Positions 1 through 6,327 of a DNA stretch of 9,807 nucleotides are shown here, piece after piece. Under the pieces are notes generated by a model. The model saw nothing but the letters and a program-made list of their open reading frames with translations. It was not told the origin of the DNA and ran no database searches. Position numbers and translations under genes: made by a program. Position 1 is the stretch's first letter. Every line of letters starts with the position of its first letter. Source of the stretch: Alphaproteobacteria bacterium (GTDB lineage: Bacteria; Pseudomonadota; Alphaproteobacteria; Micavibrionales; Micavibrionaceae); the NCBI GenBank assembly GCA_030639165.1, contig DAOWDF010000003.1, positions 1 to 9,807 on the forward strand, given 5' to 3'.

Positions 1-1
1 A

Positions 2-106
2 AATTATAGCATTATGGGAGCGACGAATGGGGGTTTGTTTATTACCAATGACCAGAGAATAATAAGGGATATTTGTGGGGGAAAAAGTAGAGAGTCTTTC
101 GTTTAA
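2..106 (+). CDS. Possible 3' end of an upstream gene (partial, unknown)
   Basis: A reading frame is open from the left edge and closes with TAA at 104-106, giving about 34 residues with an ordinary mixed composition. A Rho-independent terminator lies about 90 bp downstream on the same strand, which fits an upstream plus-strand gene ending here. No family can be recognised from so short a tail. A second plus-strand frame is also open from the edge to a TAA at 60-62, so the choice of frame is uncertain and the stretch may be non-coding. Confidence 0.3.
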   Translation, partial: NYSIMGATNGGLFITNDQRIIRDICGGKSRESFV

Positions 107-144
107 GATTTTAAGTTAAATTTAATATGTTTATTTTATGTGCA

Positions 145-184
145 GGACTTATTAGTTAGCTCATTAATTTTAGTTAATAAGTCC
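145..184 (+). repeat. Long A/U-rich hairpin upstream of the terminator
   Basis: GGACTTATTA at 145-154 is perfectly complementary to TAATAAGTCC at 175-184. The stem extends inward to about 15 pairs (145-159 with 170-184) if three G-U pairs are allowed, leaving a 10-nt loop. It lies 11 bp before the terminator hairpin. It may be a 3'-UTR structure that protects the upstream transcript, or the body of a small RNA ending at the terminator. The base pairing is seen directly; the function is inferred. Confidence 0.5.
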
Positions 185-195
185 AAATACTCTAG

Positions 196-223
196 CCACC
201 GGTTTTATCCGGTGGTTTTTTTT
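196..223 (+). terminator. Rho-independent terminator
   Basis: CCACCGG (196-202) pairs perfectly with CCGGTGG (209-215) around the six-base loop TTTTAT, followed at once by eight T residues (216-223). This is a canonical intrinsic terminator for plus-strand transcription. It ends whatever lies upstream (a gene or a small RNA) and insulates the exported-protein gene at 302. Confidence 0.9.
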
Positions 224-228
224 GCTAT

Positions 229-246
229 ATCTAGATTATCGCGATA
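229..246. promoter_or_regulatory. Two abutting palindromes, candidate operator
   Basis: ATCTAGAT (229-236) and TATCGCGATA (237-246) are perfect palindromes placed end to end, 56 bp before the start codon at 302. This position suits an operator or the upstream part of a promoter. No convincing -35/-10 pair with normal spacing was found here, so the regulatory role is inferred from position and symmetry only. Confidence 0.3.
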
Positions 247-301
247 CTATGTGGTAAATATTGTGTAATCTGCCAGTTATATAAACAAATAAGGTTTCGT
301 C

Positions 302-898
302 ATGTTTCTACGTAATATTATAATTCTTGCTGTGTTTGCCTTGTTTATGGTGCCATCTTTATCTGTTGCGCAGGACGCGGCTAGTGGTAATTCTGACCTT
401 GCCAAGGCGCAGACTAAGGCCATGCAGGAAAAGGTGTCGAGTTTAATGAAGACCCTTGATGTGGCGGAGGTTCAGCATTTCATGACAATGTATGCAAACT
501 ATAATCTATATAGCATGGTTAAAGCAGTTGGTGATGATGTTGGTAGTGCTGTTGATGATTGTGCGCAAAATAATAAAGATATGTCAGGTGATTTGCATAG
601 GAGATTCTCTGAATGGGAGGACACTGTTGGTAGTGCAATGAAGGACACTAACGACAATATTCAAAATATGGCTTCGGCTCAGGATTATGTTCCTCAATCA
701 GAGCTGAAAATCCTTTTTGCTTTGGTTGATGAGGTAAGAGCAGTAAATTCATCGCGTTTTGAAACAACTCCTGTGACAACCAAGGAAGCTTGTGAATTTA
801 TGATGAGTAAAATGGATGAAACTGAAACTAGTATGAGTGGGTTGCTAAAAGCTACACTCAGTAGCTATCCAGATTTGCAGAAGAAAAACCAAAAATAG
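302..898 (+). CDS. Exported 198-residue helical protein, unknown family
   Basis: The start ATG has an AAGG Shine-Dalgarno element (291-294) seven bases upstream. Residues 1-23 form a typical Sec signal peptide: Arg4, a hydrophobic core at about 6-17, a Pro at 18, and a likely signal peptidase I site after Ala23 in SVA-QD. There is no lipobox cysteine at the cleavage site, so it is probably not a lipoprotein. The mature part (about 175 residues) is polar, rich in Met, Lys, Asp and Ser, and looks mostly helical. It has only two cysteines, Cys87 and Cys164, which could form one disulfide in the periplasm. The C-terminus is basic (KKNQK). The gene lies alone between a terminator and a 185-bp gap. 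I do not recognise the family. A periplasmic role tied to the DotA-like system further on is possible, but only by context. Confidence 0.85.
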   Translation: MFLRNIIILAVFALFMVPSLSVAQDAASGNSDLAKAQTKAMQEKVSSLMKTLDVAEVQHFMTMYANYNLYSMVKAVGDDVGSAVDDCAQNNKDMSGDLHRRFSEWEDTVGSAMKDTNDNIQNMASAQDYVPQSELKILFALVDEVRAVNSSRFETTPVTTKEACEFMMSKMDETETSMSGLLKATLSSYPDLQKKNQK

Positions 899-967
899 AA
901 ATATTTTATTCCGACACTTTCCCAAATTTGCATTGATTATCCCTAATATGAGATAATGACCGTATCT

Positions 968-996
968 TTGAACTAAACATAACTGATATATACAAA
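968..996 (+). promoter_or_regulatory. Candidate sigma-70-type promoter for the giant-protein gene
   Basis: TTGAAC (968-973) and TACAAA (991-996) are separated by 17 bp, each matching the sigma-70 consensus at four of six positions. Transcription would start near 1003. An alternative is TTGCAT (928-933), 18 bp, GATAAT (952-957), which has a better -10 and a worse -35. In AT-rich DNA such matches are common, so this is a candidate only. Confidence 0.3.
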
Positions 997-1019
997 AAAT
1001 TAACAAAAAACATATATCA
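984..1019. promoter_or_regulatory. 8-bp inverted repeat enclosing phased A-tracts
   Basis: TGATATAT (984-991) is perfectly complementary to ATATATCA (1012-1019). The 20 bp between them contain two copies of ACAAAAAA (992-999 and 1003-1010) spaced 11 bp apart, close to one helical turn, which should produce intrinsic curvature. The element overlaps the candidate -10 box of the giant-protein gene, so it could be an operator. A separate 5-bp hairpin (AAGGC 1048-1052 with GCCTT 1059-1063) lies just before the ribosome binding site. Confidence 0.35.
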
Positions 1020-1071
1020 TTTTCAAAGGTTTAATACGGTGATTTAGAAGGCAATTACGCCTTACTTGTGT

Positions 1072-1077
1072 AAAGGG
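1072..1077 (+). promoter_or_regulatory. Ribosome binding site deciding the start at 1084
   Basis: AAAGGG sits six bases before ATG 1084. The frame is open to a TTG at 1066, but that codon has no Shine-Dalgarno sequence and this element would lie inside its coding region. ATG 1084 is therefore preferred. The rejected extension would also contribute the only cysteine of the protein. Confidence 0.7.
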
Positions 1078-1083
1078 TTAAGA

Positions 1084-4000
1084 ATGGCAGAAGCAGTTAA
1101 AGAGCAATCTTTATTCGACAAAATAGTTGATCTTAATAATAGGGCAGGGCGCTTTGCTCTGGAAACTGTTGGCATAGATGTTGATGCAGCCAATAAAGCG
1201 CTTTATGAAGGCATTGGTAGTGTATCTTCTTTAGTTGGTTCTGAAGAAGTTAAAGTTCCAGTTACGGAGAATACTTCTGCGCAGAAACCAGAAGCAGACA
1301 TTATTGCCTCGCCATTAAATAAGGCCGCTGTCGAACCAGCCGCTATCGATCCTGAAATTCAGAAAAATATAATGACTTATGAGCAAGGTTTAAAAGATTT
1401 TATCCCTTATTTAAATACATTGCCAGATTATATGATTGGTTTTGGATTAGCTTCAGTACCTATGAACTTAAAGCCAGAGCAGTCTATTGAGCAAATAGGA
1501 TCTGTTGACGGTGTATTTGAGCAAAAGTCATTGGATTCATCTCAAAAAGTAATTCAGCATTTAAATTATTTATTAGAATTAGATAAAACTAAATCTATAG
1601 GAACCAGCAAGCATCAATCTACAGCTTTTGACCCTAATAATGCTGATGATATGAAGAAGATGTTTTTAGGTAAAGTGGGTGAGGTTATAGCAGAAAAGAA
1701 AACTGAGCTTAATGGTTTACAGGGAGATGATCGGAGTGCTGCGGAAGCAGAGATAGTAAAATTAGAAAATTTTAGAGATAAATCAATCCCTCAAACAATC
1801 GATGCTATGGTTTATTTGCAAGGTAAGGGGGTGCTGGATGGTACCGTTACTTTAGCTTCTGCAGTGCAACAATCACAAACTCAGATAAACTCTAGTAATC
1901 AGCAAAGCCAACCGTCTGGTACGAATAATCAGGCGCAAGGTGCTCAACAGCAGCCTTCATCTTCTCAAGGTAATGAGCCAACAGAAGGTGAGATCGTATT
2001 ATCTACGGGAATTATTGAAGGGTTACTTTTTGCTGCTGGCAGTAAAATAAAGGATTTTGATAAATTTGGATTATCAGCGTCAATCGTAACGCCATTAAAG
2101 CCAGGCGAGGTTGGTGGTGAGTTTGGTGCTAACTCCCAAGATATGTTGGCGAAAGCAATTGTTTTGGTAAAGAAGTTAGAGGGTGAAACTAACCCTAATG
2201 GAGAGTATTCACAAGCAGTTGGACAGCAATTAAAGAAAGCGATCTTAACTAACCCTGATCTTGAGATGCTTCGTACCGAGCTTAAAATACCTCTTATGGA
2301 TGAGGCCACGGCTAAAAGATATTTTGGTGGCGCTCCACTAGGATCGGATGCAGCAGCAATAGGGCAACATGCGGTATGGAAGCAGAACGTTGAGGATCAG
2401 CCTCATATAAAAGAATTGGATAATTTTATATGGGCATTAGATACGCTGCATGCGGCAGATCAACTTGATACAGAAAATAAGGCAAAATCCACGACTGCGG
2501 CTAATGTCGTTATGGATGGTATGCATATGGCGATGAAGAAGTGGGCTCCAGGTTTAATGGATATGCTTCAGGACTTTTTCAATAGTGATTTTGGTAAGAT
2601 GCTAGCGCCTATTCTGGCGATGTTTGGGATTAATGTTAATCGTATGTTTGGTGATAAGAGCGATCCTGATCCTGAGACACTTGTGCCGCTTGTTGGTAAT
2701 GGGTTTGACCTGTTTTATGAGGCTGCTGCCGAAGAGTTGGGTGATGGTGCTGTACATGCTGATATTATGCTTAAAACCAAAGAAAATATCATGGGCAGTA
2801 TGGATGGCAATATAGCGTTCGATGCAGCGATGAATCTCTTATTTAAAGATAAAGGTGATGCTTATATTGAGAATATTGTCGAGAATGCTCTAGATAATGC
2901 GTTGAAAGAGAGTAATCCTGCGGATGCTAGGTATGCATTCTCTAAATCTTTGCTAGCAGCGGGGCAGCAATATGCTAATGGTCAGGATCTCGATATCGCG
3001 CAGATCAATGCTTTGTTGGATCAAGCAACCAAAAATATGAATGATGTTGATAAAGAACTTGCTGCTGCTGTGACTAAATCTTTAAATCAGCCTGCTGTTG
3101 CGACTGTAACAGTTAAACCAGAAGCGGAAGATGATAACTCTATAGCAGTTAATGATAAGCATCAAATTACTCTTATATCTACGCCTGATACGACTATATA
3201 TGATCAAGATCCTATGCGTTATGCGCCAGAGATGGTTAAAGCTATTCAGCAGGGGTTGATCAGTGCGCATGCTGATCTGGGGCTATCGACCAAGCCTGAA
3301 AATATGATGAAGGCTGATGGTTCCCTTACTGAAGTATTTGATATGGGCACGAATAAAATGTTGCAGGAATTATTACTCCGTGCGCAAGTGCATGATCATA
3401 TTGAAAGTAACTCAACAATTACGCAGGCTGATCTTGATGGGTTTGAGCGTAAGTTGACACTGGAAAATATTGCAGTTGTTGAGGATTATATGAAAGCCAA
3501 GGGTGTTTCTGATGCTGATTTTCAGAAAATATCAGGGAATTTGAGAGAGCTTGGTGATGATTTTAAATCTATAGACCCTAATAATTCAAATGAAGGTGAG
3601 CCAGTAAAAGATAGTGTTTTGATACAGTCTTTAGTTCCTGCGAGTTTATTTGATCTGAAGCTTGAAGATTTAGCTCTTAAACAGGAGGTTAAGAAAGCAC
3701 CTACTCCAAAAGTTATTCCATCGATAGGGGGATATAAAGCTACCGAGGCAAAAGCTGAAGAGCAGAAGCCAGAGGAGCCTGAGACTATTGTTGCGCAGTA
3801 TAATCGTGTTGCTCAGGCTGGATTGCCACCAGTATCATTTAAAACCCTTAATAAGCTTACTCCTGAGCAAAGTAAGTATTTTAGGGATGAAAAGCTTGAT
3901 CTGGATAAAGTATTCGATGATAAGATTGGAATAAAAGAGGGTTCATCTACTTATTATCTTTTGGAGCCAGAAAAATACGGAATAATGAACTCTGGTGTTG

Positions 4001-4650
4001 ATATGATTGTTGCTATGCGCGATGGCTACAAAGTTGATATTCGCGGCATTAATTATGAGCAGGATAAAATTTCGCCTATATCATTGAATGGTGGTGCGCG
4101 CTCAGTTGACTCTATTTTGACATTTATTGACAAACCTAATGGTGGATCTATTAGGCAGGGAGTAGCAAGTGGTGTTGGCGGTATGTACGTGCTTGCCCCT
4201 AATAGTGAAAATAATAGCCGCGGCGTTCATCTTGAAAAGGGTACGCAATATTTCTTTGGAAATGATGCTAGAGCTTACAATGCGCCGCAGATAAAAGCAT
4301 CTGGCTCTAAGTTTGAAGCATTCCGCCCTGATAGTGGCGCAAGTAAGAGTGAGCCGATAGTTGTCGCAGATAATAAAACTTACTACCCTGGTCAAGACAC
4401 TCTCAAGGGCTGGACAGGTGTTGGGAATAGGTGGATAAAAACTTTTAATGGAGCATCTGGTGCGATTGGTGGATTATTTGAAAGTGATCCTAAGGCGGCA
4501 ATAGAGCAAAATAGTTCAGATATGAGTACAAATGATGCTTCAGGTAAATTTGAGGCGGGTGATTTCCCTAAATTTACTGGTCATGATCCTTTCGATGATG
4601 GTAATAACGCTTGGTCTAACTCTAATGCAGGTGGTAATGGTGGTCTTTGA
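1084..4650 (+). CDS. Giant cysteine-free multi-segment protein, unknown function
   Basis: The product is 1188 residues, starting at ATG 1084 behind AAAGGG and ending with TGA. I recognise no family. There is no signal peptide, no clear transmembrane helix, and no cysteine anywhere. Visible segments are: an acidic, mostly helical N-terminal part (1-259); a Gln/Ser/Asn-rich linker (about 260-303); a helical part (about 304-675) holding a Met-rich stretch (476-521, nine Met); a short acidic linker near 677-690; a second helical part (to about 860); a Pro/Lys/Glu linker (870-903); a C-terminal part (about 905-1130) that looks strand-rich with many Gly, Asn and Tyr; and a Gly/Asn/Asp tail ending GGNGGL. 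This build suits a soluble scaffold, a secreted protein or a type IV effector, but no catalytic motif was seen. It converges on tag with 8 bp between stops and no visible terminator. Confidence 0.9.
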   Translation: MAEAVKEQSLFDKIVDLNNRAGRFALETVGIDVDAANKALYEGIGSVSSLVGSEEVKVPVTENTSAQKPEADIIASPLNKAAVEPAAIDPEIQKNIMTYEQGLKDFIPYLNTLPDYMIGFGLASVPMNLKPEQSIEQIGSVDGVFEQKSLDSSQKVIQHLNYLLELDKTKSIGTSKHQSTAFDPNNADDMKKMFLGKVGEVIAEKKTELNGLQGDDRSAAEAEIVKLENFRDKSIPQTIDAMVYLQGKGVLDGTVTLASAVQQSQTQINSSNQQSQPSGTNNQAQGAQQQPSSSQGNEPTEGEIVLSTGIIEGLLFAAGSKIKDFDKFGLSASIVTPLKPGEVGGEFGANSQDMLAKAIVLVKKLEGETNPNGEYSQAVGQQLKKAILTNPDLEMLRTELKIPLMDEATAKRYFGGAPLGSDAAAIGQHAVWKQNVEDQPHIKELDNFIWALDTLHAADQLDTENKAKSTTAANVVMDGMHMAMKKWAPGLMDMLQDFFNSDFGKMLAPILAMFGINVNRMFGDKSDPDPETLVPLVGNGFDLFYEAAAEELGDGAVHADIMLKTKENIMGSMDGNIAFDAAMNLLFKDKGDAYIENIVENALDNALKESNPADARYAFSKSLLAAGQQYANGQDLDIAQINALLDQATKNMNDVDKELAAAVTKSLNQPAVATVTVKPEAEDDNSIAVNDKHQITLISTPDTTIYDQDPMRYAPEMVKAIQQGLISAHADLGLSTKPENMMKADGSLTEVFDMGTNKMLQELLLRAQVHDHIESNSTITQADLDGFERKLTLENIAVVEDYMKAKGVSDADFQKISGNLRELGDDFKSIDPNNSNEGEPVKDSVLIQSLVPASLFDLKLEDLALKQEVKKAPTPKVIPSIGGYKATEAKAEEQKPEEPETIVAQYNRVAQAGLPPVSFKTLNKLTPEQSKYFRDEKLDLDKVFDDKIGIKEGSSTYYLLEPEKYGIMNSGVDMIVAMRDGYKVDIRGINYEQDKISPISLNGGARSVDSILTFIDKPNGGSIRQGVASGVGGMYVLAPNSENNSRGVHLEKGTQYFFGNDARAYNAPQIKASGSKFEAFRPDSGASKSEPIVVADNKTYYPGQDTLKGWTGVGNRWIKTFNGASGAIGGLFESDPKAAIEQNSSDMSTNDASGKFEAGDFPKFTGHDPFDDGNNAWSNSNAGGNGGL

Positions 4651-4658
4651 TATCGTTG

Positions 4659-5249
4659 CTATGTTATCTGTTTGCTGTCACAGCCTTCAATATGGTCGTT
4701 AACCATGCCCATTGCCTGCATAAAGGCGTAAACGGTAGTCGGGCCAACAAATTTCCACCCACGTCTTTTTAAATCTTTAGATAGAGCCGTGGATTCTGGT
4801 GTTTTCGATGGTATATCAGCCATATTTTTAACTGTACGCGTACTGACGTACGGCTTGAAATCCCAGAAATAATTACTTAAAGACCCATGCTCATTTATTA
4901 TTTCTAGGGCGCGCTGGGCGTTGTTGATTGTGGCTTCTATCTTACCGCGATGACGTATTATACCAGCATTATGCATTAGTTCTTCTATTTCCCTGTCCTT
5001 GTAAGTGGCCACCTTTTTAAAATTAAACCCGTCAAAAGCAGCGCGGAAGTTATCTCTCTTGCGCAGTATAGTGAGCCAGCTTAATCCTGCTTGAAATCCC
5101 TCGAGGCAGATCTTCTCAAAAAGACGTACATCATCATAAACCGGCTTGCCCCATTCTTCGTCATGGTAGCGCATATATTGCTCATCGCCAATGCACCACC
5201 AGCAGCGTTTTACTCCATCTTTACTGGTAATTAATGATTTTTTCACCAT
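4659..5249 (-). CDS. tag: DNA-3-methyladenine glycosylase I (Tag)
   Basis: This base-excision-repair enzyme removes 3-methyladenine from alkylated DNA in the cytoplasm. The 196-residue product matches the Tag family in length and throughout its sequence. The four zinc ligands of E. coli Tag (Cys4, His17, His175, Cys179) correspond to Cys16, His29, His186 and Cys190, with identical spacing within each pair. The active-site Glu38 and base-stacking Trp46 correspond to Glu50 and Trp58 in the motif CLEGFQAGLSW. The motif AGIIRHRGKI is also present, as is KFVGPTTVYAFMQAMG near the C-terminus. ATG 5249 is chosen over an in-frame TTG at 5285, whose 12 extra residues are unlike the family and would overlap the divergent gene. 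No good Shine-Dalgarno sequence precedes ATG 5249; instead the start codon sits between the arms of a 10-bp inverted repeat. The stop is TAG. Confidence 0.95.
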   Translation of the reverse strand: MVKKSLITSKDGVKRCWWCIGDEQYMRYHDEEWGKPVYDDVRLFEKICLEGFQAGLSWLTILRKRDNFRAAFDGFNFKKVATYKDREIEELMHNAGIIRHRGKIEATINNAQRALEIINEHGSLSNYFWDFKPYVSTRTVKNMADIPSKTPESTALSKDLKRRGWKFVGPTTVYAFMQAMGMVNDHIEGCDSKQIT

Positions 5250-5262
5250 AATAAAATCATTA
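5232..5262. promoter_or_regulatory. 10-bp inverted repeat spanning the tag start codon
   Basis: TAATGATTTT (5232-5241) is perfectly complementary to AAAATCATTA (5253-5262) across an 11-bp spacer. The tag start codon (CAT on the plus strand, 5247-5249) lies in the spacer. As DNA, the arms are 21 bp centre to centre (two helical turns), suiting a dimeric repressor between divergent genes. As RNA, the tag transcript could form a weak A/U hairpin with AUG GUG in its loop. The symmetry is seen directly; either role is inference. Confidence 0.4.
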
Positions 5263-5265
5263 CAT

Positions 5266-5271
5266 GGGAGG
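5266..5271 (+). promoter_or_regulatory. Ribosome binding site deciding the GTG start at 5277
   Basis: GGGAGG lies five bases before GTG 5277. An in-frame GTG at 5271 overlaps this Shine-Dalgarno element and has no suitable site of its own. ATG 5275 is in another frame and soon hits a stop. GTG 5277 is therefore preferred. Confidence 0.75.
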
Positions 5272-5276
5272 TGTAT

Positions 5277-6314
5277 GTGCTTCAAGGGTTATTAAATTTT
5301 ACCAGACGTGATTTGCGCGATTATGTGGATATAGATGATAATATATCTGATGATGAGCGTAATTTTCTTGATAAAAACCATGAGCAGTTGGAGCTGCTTG
5401 AGGGTGTTCGTAAGGAAAAATACTGGAGCTATAAATTCAGAAAATCAATTGCCTTTCCGGCGTTCGCTATTTTAGCCTTGCTTGCAGGTACTATTGATCT
5501 TTTGAATTTATATGGTTGGAGTAGCGGTGATGGCAATTATATCCAGATTGTGGTTGCTGTCGGGCTTTTTCTCTATGGCTGGGTTACTTATCCGTGCATT
5601 CAATATGTTAAGCGTTATAAAAAAGATGTGTTGCCGGATATTGTAAAATTATTTGGTGATTTTCATTATATGATTGATGGTAAGGTTGATGCGACGGCAA
5701 TGGAGCCATCGAAGATACTTCCTAAATATGATAAATATGAGGCTGAGGATTATTTTGATGGTACATATAAGGGAGTTAATGTTGAATTTTCGGAAGTGGA
5801 TTTTTTAGAGCGCAGAAGATCCAAGAATAGAACTTATTATGTTTCTGTTTTTGATGGGCTGGCGATATTGCTGGATATGAATTCTAAAAAGTTTTACGGC
5901 CATACTATTTTAGATAAAGATAAAGGAAAAGTGGCGGAATGGTTTAAAGAGAAAAGCAGTGACTTAAAGCGTGCTAATCTTGTTGATCCTGAATTTGAGG
6001 GAATATTTGATGTTTATACAAATGATCAGATGGAGGCTCGTTATCTGATCGATCCTGTAATGATGGAGCGTTTAAAATCTTTGCAAGAAGAATATGGCGG
6101 GGATAGCATCAGCGCTGCTTTTTATGACAGTAAAATGCTTGTTTTGATTAAAAGCGGCCATAATTTCTTTGAGCCTGCAGATATCAATGTACCCGCAACT
6201 GATCCGCGTTCTATCTTGCGCATGAAAAAAGATATTGGAGAAATCCTTTCTCTTATTGACAGGTTGAGTCTTTATGATCCACAAAAGGCACATGAAATAA
6301 CTGATAGTACCTAA
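5277..6314 (+). CDS. DUF3137-type two-TM membrane protein
   Basis: The product is 345 residues. An acidic N-terminal cytosolic region (1-50) is followed by two transmembrane helices, about 58-79 and 89-108, with a short Gly/Asp/Asn loop between them. A long soluble C-terminal part follows. This part shows features I associate with DUF3137: the stretch YKGVNVEFSEVDF, a basic RRRSKNRTYY turn, VSVFDGLAILLDM, FYGHTIL, then FEGIFDVYTNDQMEARYLIDP and a late NFFEPADI. The biochemical role of this family is unknown. The start is GTG with a strong GGGAGG site. Only 27 bp separate it from the divergent tag start, so its promoter must lie at least partly inside tag. ettA follows after 13 bp on the same strand and is probably in the same transcript. 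Confidence 0.85.
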   Translation: MLQGLLNFTRRDLRDYVDIDDNISDDERNFLDKNHEQLELLEGVRKEKYWSYKFRKSIAFPAFAILALLAGTIDLLNLYGWSSGDGNYIQIVVAVGLFLYGWVTYPCIQYVKRYKKDVLPDIVKLFGDFHYMIDGKVDATAMEPSKILPKYDKYEAEDYFDGTYKGVNVEFSEVDFLERRRSKNRTYYVSVFDGLAILLDMNSKKFYGHTILDKDKGKVAEWFKEKSSDLKRANLVDPEFEGIFDVYTNDQMEARYLIDPVMMERLKSLQEEYGGDSISAAFYDSKMLVLIKSGHNFFEPADINVPATDPRSILRMKKDIGEILSLIDRLSLYDPQKAHEITDST

Positions 6315-6327
6315 AGGAAGATGTAAA

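Noticed and set aside
3..62. Second open frame from the left edge
   Set aside because: It ends at 60-62, is even shorter than the alternative at 2-106, and has no supporting evidence.
923..930. CAAATTTG palindrome after the exported-protein gene
   Set aside because: An eight-base AT-rich palindrome is expected by chance and has no associated feature.
1066..1083. TTG start extending the giant protein by six residues
   Set aside because: ATG 1084 has a well-placed AAAGGG, whereas TTG 1066 has no ribosome binding site and would add the only cysteine.
1965..2309. Minus-strand open frame of 114 codons inside the giant gene
   Set aside because: It lies wholly within a long intact plus-strand gene, lacks a recognisable motif, and its Ser/Pro/Asn-rich composition is typical of an antisense shadow. 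The same applies to minus frames at 3082-3270 and 4102-4395.
4674..4684. GCTGT-C-ACAGC palindrome near the end of tag
   Set aside because: A one-base centre cannot form an RNA hairpin, no T-run follows, and it lies within coding sequence, so it is not a terminator.
5250..5285. TTG start extending Tag by 12 residues
   Set aside because: The extra residues do not fit the Tag family and would overlap the start of the divergent gene; ATG 5249 places the zinc ligands near the N-terminus as expected.
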